From UBA12545 sp051024685 (lineage in GTDB: Bacteria > Bacillota > DSM-521 > Neomoorellales > Neomoorellaceae): a stretch of 64,000 nucleotides of DNA. Positions within the stretch are counted from its first letter, which is position 1. Each line of letters opens with the position of its first letter. The stretch spans positions 5,811 to 69,810 of the forward strand of contig JAZHPA010000011.1 in NCBI GenBank assembly GCA_051024685.1, given 5' to 3'. This document shows, in pieces, positions 32,740 to 41,399 of the stretch. A program made the position numbers and the translations under genes. Below the pieces are notes generated by a model. The model was not told the origin of the DNA, made no database searches, and saw only the letters and a program-made list of their open reading frames with translations.

Positions 32740-33199
32740 CGCCAGCCTTATTTCCAAACCTGCGAAGTGCCCGTCGAGCCGGGCATGAGTGTGGTAAGGC
32801 CCTGGATTATTCCTTACGACCCCGTGGAGCTCGACCGGCCGACGAAGGAATACTACCAATCGCCGGCAGAGCTTGAACGGTATCTACAGTTCGCCTACTG
32901 CCTCAAGTGCGGCCTGTGGCTGGCGGCATGTCCTACCATAGCTACGGACAATGAATTCAGAGGACCCCAGGCGTTGGTCCAGGCCTTCCGCTATAATTCA
33001 GACGCCCGGGACGGGGGTGATGCCGAGCGTATTGCCGCCAGATACTCTGCACGGCCTATGGTGCTGCCACATGGTGGGTGCCTGTGCTGAGGTCTGTCCC
33101 AAGGGGGTAGACCCGGCTCTGGCCATACAGCTTAAGCGGGAGGCCGTTTTAGGCAAGAAAAAGGGGCGAGCAAGGCTGGTGGACCCCCTGAGGCAGTGA
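32740..33199 (+). pseudogene. succinate dehydrogenase/fumarate reductase iron-sulfur subunit, decayed
   Basis: Only the C-terminal half of an SdhB/FrdB protein remains. The first frame gives CLKCGLWLAACPT, where the third cluster Cys of CxxCxxCxxxC is Trp, then TDNEFRGPQALVQAFRY. Around 33045-33055 a frameshift moves the rest (GLWCCHMVGACAEVCPKGVDP) to another frame. The N-terminal [2Fe-2S] domain is missing and a TAG is at 32737. No flavoprotein or membrane subunit is nearby. It precedes fumarase, as expected of a former succinate-oxidation operon. Confidence 0.85.
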
Positions 33200-33264
33200 C
33201 ACCCCATAACCCGGTGTGCCGAAGGTGCCAGAGCCTACAGTGAAAAAAGGAGTGAAGGGAAAAG

Positions 33265-34107
33265 ATGAGGGATATTCACGTACAGGACATAATCAATGCT
33301 GTCGAGCGCCTTTGTGTTGAAGCCTGTACTACCCTGCATGGTGACTGGTGGGAGGCGGTGGAGGAGGCCATATCACGAGAAGAATCCCCGTTGGGCAAAG
33401 ATATCTTGAAGTTGCTTCAGGAAAATGCTAGACTGGCCGCCTCTACCGGCGAGGCCATCTGCCAGGATACGGGAATGGCGGTAGTTTTCGTAGAGCTGGG
33501 CCAGGAAGTGCACATTGACGGAGGAAGTCTGTACGACGCAATAAACGAAGGGGTACGGCGTGGCTATGTCAAGGGGTACTTACGGAAATCCGTAGTAAAC
33601 GATCCCTTAATCCGCCGGAACACCGGTGACAATACACCGGCCGTAATTCACGTGGACATCGTCCCAGGTTCCAACCTTAGAATCACGGTAGCTCCTAAAG
33701 GCGGGGGCTCGGAGAACTGCTCCGGGTTAAAAATGCTAAGGCCCGCCGACGGGAGGGAGGGTGTTATACGGTACGTTTTAGAAGTAGTGGAGGCTGCAGG
33801 AGCCAATCCCTGTCCGCCGATAACAGTGGGCGTCGGTCTGGGCGGGAACTTTGAAATGGCGGCCATTTTGGCTAAAAAAGCCCTTCTGCGGCCTTTAGGC
33901 CAGAGGCATCCTGAGGCGCATATAGCAGAACTGGAAACAGAAATTTTAGAGCGCATAAACAGCACGGGCATAGGGCCCCAGGGCCTTGGGGGGCGCATAA
34001 CGGCTCTTGACGTGCATATAGAGACCTATCCCACCCATATAACCAGTTTACCGGTAGCCGTAAACATCCAGTGCCATGCAACACGCCATGCGGAAGCATT
34101 TTTGTAG
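33265..34107 (+). CDS. class I fumarase / tartrate dehydratase, alpha subunit
   Basis: A 280-residue iron-sulfur hydro-lyase alpha subunit. The three cluster cysteines are visible in EAICQDTG, GGSENCSG and NPCPPITVGVG. With the beta subunit it interconverts fumarate and malate; two-subunit class I fumarase is common in anaerobes. Its position before malic enzyme and after an SDH remnant favours fumarase over tartrate dehydratase. Confidence 0.9.
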   Translation: MRDIHVQDIINAVERLCVEACTTLHGDWWEAVEEAISREESPLGKDILKLLQENARLAASTGEAICQDTGMAVVFVELGQEVHIDGGSLYDAINEGVRRGYVKGYLRKSVVNDPLIRRNTGDNTPAVIHVDIVPGSNLRITVAPKGGGSENCSGLKMLRPADGREGVIRYVLEVVEAAGANPCPPITVGVGLGGNFEMAAILAKKALLRPLGQRHPEAHIAELETEILERINSTGIGPQGLGGRITALDVHIETYPTHITSLPVAVNIQCHATRHAEAFL

Positions 34108-34121
34108 GGGAGGTGATGACT

Positions 34122-34670
34122 ATGACGCGGCTTACCACACCCCTTAGTTCGGACATTATTGAGAAGCTCGAGGCCGGTGAGCAGGTGAGGTTAAGCGGGA
34201 TCATTTTCACCGCGAGGGACGCTGCCCATAAGAAGTTGGTGGAAACTTACCGGGCAGGGGGAAAATTGCCGGTCGATCTTCAAGGGCAGATCATTTACTA
34301 TGTAGGCCCATGCCCCCCAAAGCCGGGAAAAGTGATCGGCTCTGCCGGTCCTACCACCAGCGGGCGCATGGACCCGTATACTCCAATTCTGATTCGGGAA
34401 CTGGGGCTTAAGGGAATGATCGGCAAGGGAAACAGGAGCCCCGAAGTGGTAGAGGCTATGAGAGAGCACGGTGCCGTGTATTTTCTGGCCATAGGGGGAG
34501 CTGGAGCCCTCTTGGCCCAAAGCATTAAAAAGGCCGAGGTTATAGCCTATGAGGAACTGGGCCCCGAGGCCATTTACCGCCTGGAAGTGGAGGATTTTCC
34601 TCTTATAGTAGGTATTGACTGCCGGGGGCAAAACGCTTACCTTGTAGGCAAGGCCCGGTATTCCAGATAA
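34122..34670 (+). CDS. class I fumarase, beta subunit
   Basis: A 182-residue beta subunit: VRLSGIIFTARDAAHK, YYVGPCPPKPGKVIGSAGPTTS cut here as GSAGPTTSGRMD, and MIGKG near residue 120. It completes the active site of the alpha subunit. Of two ATGs, the one at 34122 is 8 bp from GGGGAGG and is preferred to 34116. Confidence 0.9.
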   Translation: MTRLTTPLSSDIIEKLEAGEQVRLSGIIFTARDAAHKKLVETYRAGGKLPVDLQGQIIYYVGPCPPKPGKVIGSAGPTTSGRMDPYTPILIRELGLKGMIGKGNRSPEVVEAMREHGAVYFLAIGGAGALLAQSIKKAEVIAYEELGPEAIYRLEVEDFPLIVGIDCRGQNAYLVGKARYSR

Positions 34671-34692
34671 GGTTAGGAGGTAATTAAGAAGA

Positions 34693-35916
34693 ATGGATAT
34701 TCGAACCAGAGCATTAGCCTTACACCGTGAAAGTCAAGGTAAAATAGCTATCAGGAGCAAGGTGCGCGTACAAACCCGCGAAGATTTGAGCCTGGCTTAT
34801 ACTCCCGGAGTGGCCGAGCCCTGCAAGGAAATACACCGCGAACCCGACCTGGTCTGGGAGTACACTTCCAGGGGCAATCTGGTGGCCGTAGTAACCGATG
34901 GTTCCGCCGTACTGGGGCTGGGGGATATCGGTCCGGAGGCCGCCCTACCGGTGATGGAGGGCAAATGTGTACTGTTCAAAACCTTCGGCGGTGTAGATGC
35001 GATACCTGTTTGCCTGGCCACTAAGGATGTGGACCAGATCGTCGAAACGGTAAAACTTCTGGCCCCTGGTCTAGGCGGAGTTAACTTGGAAGACATATCA
35101 GCACCGCGTTGCTTTGCCATAGAGGAACGGCTGAAGAAAGAAACTGATATCCCTATCTTCCATGACGATCAACACGGGACCGCCATCGTGGTAGCGGCTG
35201 CCCTTATTAACGCTGCCAAGGTAGTAGGTAAAGACATAAAAGAACTTAAAATAGTGGTCAATGGGGCGGGCGCGGCAGGCATTGCCGTAACCAAGCTTCT
35301 ACTGGGTCTGGGGGTTAAAGAAATTATACTTTGCGACAGGAGTGGGGCTCTCTATGCGGGACGGCAGGAGGGTATGAACCCCTATAAGGAGGAAATAGCC
35401 GCCCGAACCAATCGAGAAAAGGCCAAAGACCTTGCGGAGGCTCTGAGGGGAGCCGACGTTTTGGTGGGACTTTCCGCTGCCGGTACGGTAAGCCAGGAAA
35501 TGGTAAGGAGTATGGCCAGGGACGCTATTGTTTTGGCTATGGCGAACCCTGTACCCGAGATATACCCTGAAGAGGCCAAGGCTGCAGGGGCGAAAGTCAT
35601 AGGTACCGGCCGGTCCGATTTCCCCAACCAAATCAACAACGTGCTGGCCTTCCCTGGGGTATTGCGGGGAGCGCTGGACGTACGGGCCAGGGACATAAAC
35701 GAGGAGATGAAAATAGCTGCGGCCTATGCCATTGCCGGGCTGGTGGATGAAAAGGAACTGCAACCCGACTACATCATAACCGATGTTTTCGACAACCGGG
35801 TGGCCCCTGCGGTTGCCGAGGCTGTGGCCCGCGCAGCCCTGGAAAGCGGTGTAGCTCGACTGAAGAAGGACCCGGCAGAGGTAGCGGAGCATACCAGGAA
35901 ACTGGTGCAGGCCTGA
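34693..35916 (+). CDS. NAD-type malic enzyme
   Basis: A 407-residue short bacterial malic enzyme: LAYTPGVAEPC near residue 35, the catalytic Lys in GKCVLFKTFGGVDAIP, FHDDQHGTAI with metal-binding Asp residues, and the NAD fold VVNGAGAAGIAV near 193. It decarboxylates malate to pyruvate, closing the route from methylmalonyl-CoA through fumarase. The TGA stop (35914-35916) lies inside a mobile element that begins at 35913. Confidence 0.92.
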   Translation: MDIRTRALALHRESQGKIAIRSKVRVQTREDLSLAYTPGVAEPCKEIHREPDLVWEYTSRGNLVAVVTDGSAVLGLGDIGPEAALPVMEGKCVLFKTFGGVDAIPVCLATKDVDQIVETVKLLAPGLGGVNLEDISAPRCFAIEERLKKETDIPIFHDDQHGTAIVVAAALINAAKVVGKDIKELKIVVNGAGAAGIAVTKLLLGLGVKEIILCDRSGALYAGRQEGMNPYKEEIAARTNREKAKDLAEALRGADVLVGLSAAGTVSQEMVRSMARDAIVLAMANPVPEIYPEEAKAAGAKVIGTGRSDFPNQINNVLAFPGVLRGALDVRARDINEEMKIAAAYAIAGLVDEKELQPDYIITDVFDNRVAPAVAEAVARAALESGVARLKKDPAEVAEHTRKLVQA

Positions 35917-36176
35917 TCCATCCTCACCCTAGATCTCAGGCCTGCTTGGCTTGCGCTTGCTTATGAGTACTCTCACGGGCCGAACTATCGCTCGGCCTTC
36001 AGGCTTAAGGCGGGGTTCCCGGCCTGATCGGCGTCCTTGCTGGTAGGCCGGCCCCGGATCTCCTGTTCTCTTCCCCGCCTTGGCTTGGGGCCTTGTTGAG
36101 TTCGGCCGGTCCGAAGAATTGCTCGCTCGCTTCCAAGCCTAAGAAGGCCTTGTCGGCAGAAACGGGGATAAATCAG
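35913..36176. mobile_element. MITE-like palindromic element, copy 3 (diverged)
   Basis: 264 bp, the same length as copies 1 and 2, beginning CTGATCC and ending GGGGATAAATCAG, with shared inner blocks (GGCCTGCTTGGC, TCGCTCGCTTCCAAGCC). The interior is much more diverged. The 9 bp flanks GGTGCAGGC (35904-35912) and GGTGCCGTT (36177-36185) match at six positions, like a worn target duplication. It separates malic enzyme from its terminator. Confidence 0.65.
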
Positions 36177-36195
36177 GGTGCCGTTTAAAGTTTAT

Positions 36196-36227
36196 CCCCT
36201 GGGGCGCAGCCACCAGGGGCAATTTTT
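36196..36227 (+). terminator. terminator of the malic enzyme operon
   Basis: CCCCTGG (36196-36202) and CCAGGGG (36213-36219), then AATTTTTG. It lies 280 bp after the malic enzyme stop; without the element at 35913-36176 it would be about 20 bp from the gene end. Confidence 0.65.
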
Positions 36228-36313
36228 GTGCTGCTTTAAGGGTGGAGGATGCCTTAATACGGCCTTCTTTGTTCTTACCAGTTCCGCTGGACTTGTATTT
36301 TCTATATCTATAT

Positions 36314-36341
36314 CTATAATGGTGCTGCTATAATGGTGCTG
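36314..36341. repeat. tandem 14 bp repeat containing TATAAT
   Basis: CTATAATGGTGCTG occurs twice in a row (36314-36327, 36328-36341), preceded by repeats of TATATC. Each unit contains TATAAT. The rest of 36228-36480 holds no recognisable gene. Confidence 0.5.
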
Positions 36342-36482
36342 TGATGCAACCAGGAGGGGGGATCCCGTACCACCTGGGGAGGAGATGCCGCCTATGCTTA
36401 GCGAAGTGTAACGTGGTCTTTTTCCAATGGCTTCGGCTTTCCTTGGGGGACAAACTATTATGAGCAACAAAGGTTGGTTACT

Positions 36483-36494
36483 TTATGCTATAAT
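36483..36494 (+). promoter_or_regulatory. extended -10 promoter of pgpA
   Basis: TATGCTATAAT contains a perfect TATAAT at 36489-36494 preceded by TGC, an extended -10. No good -35 is visible 17 bp upstream. The pgpA start lies 37 bp downstream. Confidence 0.5.
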
Positions 36495-36530
36495 ATAAAC
36501 TACGTCCAGGCTGAAAGGAGGCCGAAGAAG

Positions 36531-37070
36531 GTGAGCGTAGTTAAGGCTTTGGAAAGGCAACAATGTGCGTTTAACCTTAATTTAAAATATTTGACCATTG
36601 AATGGTTACAGCGGAGGGGGGTTACCCTGGAGGATATAGCTTCCCTCGTTTACAATATACAAAAAGAGTATGTTCCCGGTTTGACCCGTCAATATTGTCT
36701 GGAGAGCGTAGAGAGGGTGCTGGAAAAACGGGAAGTACAAAATGCTGTTTTTACAGGTCTTTCCCTGGACGAGATGGCTGAGAAAGGCCTCTTCGAGGAG
36801 CCATTATCCGACATGTTGCGCTGTGACGACGGCCTTTACGGTATCGATGAAGTGCTGGCCTTAAGCATTGTGAATATTTACGGCTCCATAGGCCTGACGA
36901 ACTTTGGGTATCTCGATAAAGTCAAACCGGGTATCATAGGAAAAATAAATGAGAAGAAGGGCGAAAGGGTCAACACTTTTCTGGACGATCTGGTGGCCGC
37001 TATAGCGGCTGCGGCTGCGGCCCGGATAGCCCACCAAAGCCGGGATAATGATGGGAGTGGCAGTGATTAA
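36531..37070 (+). CDS. pgpA: phosphatidylglycerophosphatase A family protein (YutG-like)
   Basis: A 179-residue protein resembling Bacillus YutG: RRGVTLEDIASLVYNIQKEY near residue 25, CLESVERVLEKREVQNAVFTG, YGIDEVLALSIVNIYGSIG and NTFLDDLVAAIAAAAAARIAH at the end. The family removes phosphate from phosphatidylglycerophosphate or acts on related phospholipid precursors. GTG at 36531 follows AAAGGAGG; the longer frame from 36474 runs through the promoter. Confidence 0.85.
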   Translation: MSVVKALERQQCAFNLNLKYLTIEWLQRRGVTLEDIASLVYNIQKEYVPGLTRQYCLESVERVLEKREVQNAVFTGLSLDEMAEKGLFEEPLSDMLRCDDGLYGIDEVLALSIVNIYGSIGLTNFGYLDKVKPGIIGKINEKKGERVNTFLDDLVAAIAAAAAARIAHQSRDNDGSGSD

Positions 37071-37231
37071 AGTCTTGAGCTTCTTTAGCTTGCCGGCGGT
37101 GGGGCTGCTAAGAAATAGACTTCCTGGACCGCACAGGGACCAGTACTCGATACGGCCGGTACGGACAAGGCGAAATGCGGGTGCAAGGGTCACCCCACCT
37201 CAAGCGGCAGCGCGAGCAGCGACGATGTTGA
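37071..37231. other. region between pgpA and its terminator, no gene seen
   Basis: About 160 bp with runs of self-complementary GC-rich sequence (for example GGTGCAAGGGTCACCCCACC), between the pgpA stop and a terminator. It may be a structured 3' region or small RNA; I could not match it to a known RNA class. Confidence 0.3.
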
Positions 37232-37263
37232 AGGACGGTTATCCCTCCGTCCTTAATTTTTTC
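37232..37263 (+). terminator. intrinsic terminator after pgpA
   Basis: AGGACGG (37232-37238), 8-nt loop, CCGTCCT (37247-37253), then TAATTTTTTC. It separates pgpA from the hydroxylase group. Confidence 0.75.
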
Positions 37264-37405
37264 TATTTGGGCCCCTACTAAAATAACTTTTTCATGAATC
37301 AAGGAGGGATTATTTTTTCTTCGTCGAATTACTACGTAAATGAGAGTTAAAGTTTTTAGGCTGTGTTGATATTATACTTAACAGCTTAACATGGAGGGAT
37401 GCATT

Positions 37406-38764
37406 GTGGCAGGTAAAATTCCCTTCGGGCCGACTTACGAGGAGATGCTCTACCCGGAAAAGATCGACCCGGCTATACGTCAGAGGGCTATAAAGGCCCT
37501 TAAGGAGGATGAGCTGGACCCCATCAATCTTTTCAACATTACCTGGAAGGACGAGAACAATCAGGTGCGTAAAATGGTGCTGCCGCCGGAGCTGACCGGA
37601 GTGGACGCCAACATTGTAGTCCTCCTGGGGCGCTACTTCCCTTCGGGGTCCCACAAGGTGGGGCCGGCTTATGCCACCTTGATCGAAGGCTGTGTGGACG
37701 GGGTCATTCGCCCGGGAGAACACACCATTCTGGGCCCGTCCACCGGGAATTTCGGCATCGGGGTAGCTTACATCTGCCGTCTCATGGGATACCGGGCCAT
37801 TGTCATCATGCCCGACAGCATGAGCGATGAACGCTATGAACGCATCCGCAAGTACGGCGGGGAGTTGGACTTGACTCCAGGAACGGAATCCGACGTTATC
37901 CTGACCTTGCAGCGCACCTATGAGCTAAAAAAGGATCCCAAGAATTTTCCCTTGGCCCAGTTCGAGCTCCTGCCCAACTACCGTTTCCACCGGTATGTGA
38001 CGGGCAATTCGGCCATTGAAGCTGTAAAGGGTGTGGGCAACGAACGTATTGCCTGCTTTGTTTCGGCACCGGGTTCGGCCGGCACCATCGGTGCGGGAGA
38101 CGAGATTAAGAAAGTCTTCCCCGAATGTAAGGTGGCCGCTCTAGAGCCTTACGAATGCTCTACCCTGGCTACCGGTGGCCGCGGCCAGCACCGCATTGAA
38201 GGCATCGGAGACAAAATGTGTACCTTAATTCATAACGTGCTCAATACCGACTTTGTGGTTCTCATTCACGACGATGATTGTGTTAAGGGATTAAAACTCA
38301 TCCAGGATGGTACGGAAATTCTTGTGAAAATGGGTATAAAAGAAGAAGCAGCCCTGAAGCTAAAAGATAATTTCGGCATCTCCAGCATCTGCAACGTCTT
38401 GGGAGCCATAAAGATGGCCAAGTTCCTGCGGCTGGGCCCCGGAGACAACGTAGTGACCATCGCCACCGATGGCTTTGACCGTTATCGCTCCGTCCTGGAT
38501 GATTTGGAGAAGCGCACCCTGGAGATCACCGATTTTGTGATGGAACGCTGGTACCGGGATATCTTCCTGCGGGCTAATGAAGAATATATTTTCGATTTCC
38601 GGAAGCCCGAGGCCAAAGAGAGGCTCTTTGCCCAGAAAGAGGCGGACTGGCTTCCCTTCGGCTACAGCAAGGAATACCTCGATTCCATGCGGAGCCCCAG
38701 CTTCTGGGAAGACGAATATGCCAAGATAAAGGAGTACGATGAGAAAATCCGGGCCATGCGCTAG
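37406..38764 (+). CDS. PLP-dependent lyase/synthase (fold type II)
   Basis: A 452-residue cysteine-synthase-like PLP protein. The PLP lysine is in YFPSGSHKVGPAY near residue 85-97, the substrate loop is GPSTGNFGIG and the phosphate loop is GSAGTIGAG. It is longer than cysteine synthase, with a ~90-residue C-terminal extension. Its neighbours (fused molybdenum hydroxylase, dihydropyrimidinase) recall the E. coli ygeX-hyuA-xdhD group, in which YgeX is a PLP ammonia-lyase, so an amino-acid-type product of purine breakdown may be its substrate. GTG at 37406 is 6 bp from GGAGGG; an ATG at 37391 is also in frame. Confidence 0.75.
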   Translation: MAGKIPFGPTYEEMLYPEKIDPAIRQRAIKALKEDELDPINLFNITWKDENNQVRKMVLPPELTGVDANIVVLLGRYFPSGSHKVGPAYATLIEGCVDGVIRPGEHTILGPSTGNFGIGVAYICRLMGYRAIVIMPDSMSDERYERIRKYGGELDLTPGTESDVILTLQRTYELKKDPKNFPLAQFELLPNYRFHRYVTGNSAIEAVKGVGNERIACFVSAPGSAGTIGAGDEIKKVFPECKVAALEPYECSTLATGGRGQHRIEGIGDKMCTLIHNVLNTDFVVLIHDDDCVKGLKLIQDGTEILVKMGIKEEAALKLKDNFGISSICNVLGAIKMAKFLRLGPGDNVVTIATDGFDRYRSVLDDLEKRTLEITDFVMERWYRDIFLRANEEYIFDFRKPEAKERLFAQKEADWLPFGYSKEYLDSMRSPSFWEDEYAKIKEYDEKIRAMR

Positions 38765-38819
38765 GAACGGGCGCTCGGGCGATTTTGGGCGGAAGATTCC
38801 TTGAAGGAGGGGGACGAGG

Positions 38820-41381
38820 ATGCGCCTGGAGCTAAAAGTCAACGGCGAGGCGAGGGTGGTGGAGGTACCTCCCGAGGCGACGCTGCTGGATGTTTTGCGC
38901 GATCATTTGCGGCTCACCGGTGCGAAGAACGGGTGTGGAGAAGGGGTTTGCGGGGCCTGTACGGTAATTATGGCCGGCCGGCCGGTGCGGGCCTGCCGCA
39001 TTACGGCAGCCAAGGCGGCGGGGCAAGAAGTGTTGACTATAGAAGGCCTGACCCCCTGTGAAAAGGAGATCTATGCCTGGGCTTTTACCGCTGCCGGGGC
39101 GGTCCAGTGCGGTTTCTGCACCCCTGGTATGGTCATGGAAGCCAAGGCTTTGCTGGACCGGAATAACAATCCTTCGGAGGAAGAAATCAAGCAGGCCTTC
39201 AGAGCTCACCTTTGCCGCTGCACCGGCTACCAGAAGATCGTGACGGCGGTGCAGCTGGCGGCCCGGGCCCTGCGAGGGGAGATCACGCCCGGCCAGGGAG
39301 AGGCTGCCGGCATGCGGAAGCGCTTCTTCCGGCCTGATGCGCCGGTCAAGGCTTTAGGCCAGGCCACCTTTGTGGACGATCTTATGTTCCCCGGTATGCT
39401 CTATGGCGCCGTCCTGCGCCCGCCCTACGTCCGGGCACGGGTGGTGTCTCTGGATGTAACCCCCGCCCGGGAAATCCCGGGAGTGGTAGCCGTACTTACG
39501 GCGGAGGACATACCGGGCCAGCGCTACCAGGGGCATATTTTCAAGGACTGGCCGGCCCTGGTGGCCGTGGGAGAAGAAGTGCGCTATGTGGGGGACGCCA
39601 TCGCCCTGGTGGCCGCCGAAGATAGGGAGACTGCCCGGAAGGCAGTGGAGAAGATTAAGGTGGAGTATGAAGTGCTGCCGCCGGTAACGAGCCCGGCCGA
39701 TGCGCTGGCGCCGGGGGCGCCATCCCTCCACCCTAAGGGCAATATTTTAAGTGAAACCCGCATCCGCAAAGGGAATCCCGAGGAAGCACTCCAAACATGC
39801 GCCCATGTGGTGACCCAGACTTACCGGACACCCTTTACGGAACATGCTTTTTTAGAGCCCGAAAGTGCGGTGGCCGTACCGGAGGACGAGGGAATCACCA
39901 TTTATACCAGCACCCAGGGCGTATACGATATCCAGAAGCAGGTGGCTTCCCTCCTGGCACTGCCCCACGAAAAAGTGCGCGTCCTCAATCAATATGTGGG
40001 CGGTGCCTTTGGGGGCAAAGAGGACTTAAGCGTCCAGCACCATGCAGCCCTTCTGGCCTGGGCTACCAAACGCCCGGTCAAGATCACCTTGACGCGCCGG
40101 GAAAGCATCCTGGTCCACCCCAAGCGACATGCTATGGAGATTAAAATTACCACCGGTTGTGATGACCAAGGCCGGCTGGTGGCCATGACGGCGGAAATTA
40201 CCGCCGACACCGGGGCCTATGCTTCCTTAGGGGCTCAGGTTCTAGAGCGGGCCTGCCACCATATTACCGGTCCCTACCGTATTCCCCATGTCAGGATTTA
40301 CGGCCGGGCCATCTACACCAACAACCCGCCGGCCGGGGCCTTCCGCGGTTTTGGTGTACCCCAGGCGGCTTTTGCCTGCGAAAGCCAGTTAAATCTCCTG
40401 GCCCAGCGGGTCGGCAAGTCTCCCTGGGAAATTCGCTGGATTAATGCCCTGGAGCCGGGGGATACCCTCGCCACCGGCCAGATAGTCAGCGAAGATGTGG
40501 GTATAAAAGAGACGCTCCTGGCCGTCAAGGAAGTATTTGAAAGCAGCCCCTATGCCGGTATTGCCTGTGCTTTTAAGAATGTTGGCCTCGGGGTAGGAAC
40601 CCGTGATACGGGGCGGGCCAACCTGGCAATAGAAAAGGGGAAAGTGAGAATTTATTCCGGCGCGGCCTGTCTAGGCCAGGGGCTGGAAGCGGTACTCATC
40701 CAGATTGTGGCCGAGGCCACCGGTTTGCCGGCGGAAAAGATGGAGGTGGTGCTGGCGGACACCGCCTGCACCCCAGATGCCGGGATAACTACCGCTTCCA
40801 GGCAGAGTCTTTTTACCGGCGAAGCCGTTCGCCGGGCGGCAGAGGAACTGGCCCGGGCCCTTAAGGACCACGCCCTGGAGGAGCTGGAAGGACGTACATT
40901 TGTGGGCGAATTTTACGGGGCCACCGATCCTATCGCCTCCAACAAGGAACATCCGGTCACTCATGTGGCCTACGGCTATGCTACCCAGGTAGTCCTGCTG
41001 GACGAGGAAGGCCTGGTGGCCAAAGTCGTGGCTGCTTATGATGTGGGCCGGGCCGTTAATCCCCTCAATGTGGAAGGCCAGATTGAGGGCGGCATCGTGA
41101 TGGGCCTGGGCTATGCCCTGACGGAGGATTTTCCCGTGAAGGACGGCATACCCCAGTATCAGCAGTTGGGTCGCCTGGGTCTCTTTCGGTTCCCTCAAGT
41201 GCCGCCCATGGAAACTATTTTGGTGGAAAAAGGAGGTACCCAGTACGCCTTTGGTGCCAAGGGCATTGGGGAATTAGCCACTATTCCTACGGCCCCCGCA
41301 GTGGCCTGCGCTTATTTCCGCCGCGACGGCCTTTTGCGGACCGCCCTACCCCTGGAGGGCACGCCCTACAGAAAGAAGTGA
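38820..41381 (+). CDS. molybdenum hydroxylase: fused [2Fe-2S] and Mo-cofactor subunits (XdhD-like)
   Basis: An 853-residue xanthine-dehydrogenase-family enzyme. Plant-type [2Fe-2S] ligands are Cys39/44/47/59 and the second cluster uses Cys97/100/132/134; the Mo-cofactor part begins near residue 165 and includes GGAFGGKED, GAFRGFGVPQ, SGAACLGQG and the catalytic-Glu segment KGIGEL near 820. There is no FAD domain, so electrons leave by another partner. The layout matches E. coli XdhD, a labile-selenium enzyme, and the yqeB/yqeC/mocA genes at 14.5-16.7 kb fit that. Substrate (purine, nicotinate or other heterocycle) is inferred from neighbours, not read from the sequence. Confidence 0.88.
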   Translation: MRLELKVNGEARVVEVPPEATLLDVLRDHLRLTGAKNGCGEGVCGACTVIMAGRPVRACRITAAKAAGQEVLTIEGLTPCEKEIYAWAFTAAGAVQCGFCTPGMVMEAKALLDRNNNPSEEEIKQAFRAHLCRCTGYQKIVTAVQLAARALRGEITPGQGEAAGMRKRFFRPDAPVKALGQATFVDDLMFPGMLYGAVLRPPYVRARVVSLDVTPAREIPGVVAVLTAEDIPGQRYQGHIFKDWPALVAVGEEVRYVGDAIALVAAEDRETARKAVEKIKVEYEVLPPVTSPADALAPGAPSLHPKGNILSETRIRKGNPEEALQTCAHVVTQTYRTPFTEHAFLEPESAVAVPEDEGITIYTSTQGVYDIQKQVASLLALPHEKVRVLNQYVGGAFGGKEDLSVQHHAALLAWATKRPVKITLTRRESILVHPKRHAMEIKITTGCDDQGRLVAMTAEITADTGAYASLGAQVLERACHHITGPYRIPHVRIYGRAIYTNNPPAGAFRGFGVPQAAFACESQLNLLAQRVGKSPWEIRWINALEPGDTLATGQIVSEDVGIKETLLAVKEVFESSPYAGIACAFKNVGLGVGTRDTGRANLAIEKGKVRIYSGAACLGQGLEAVLIQIVAEATGLPAEKMEVVLADTACTPDAGITTASRQSLFTGEAVRRAAEELARALKDHALEELEGRTFVGEFYGATDPIASNKEHPVTHVAYGYATQVVLLDEEGLVAKVVAAYDVGRAVNPLNVEGQIEGGIVMGLGYALTEDFPVKDGIPQYQQLGRLGLFRFPQVPPMETILVEKGGTQYAFGAKGIGELATIPTAPAVACAYFRRDGLLRTALPLEGTPYRKK

Positions 41382-41399
41382 GAAGAGGAGATGGGTTGG

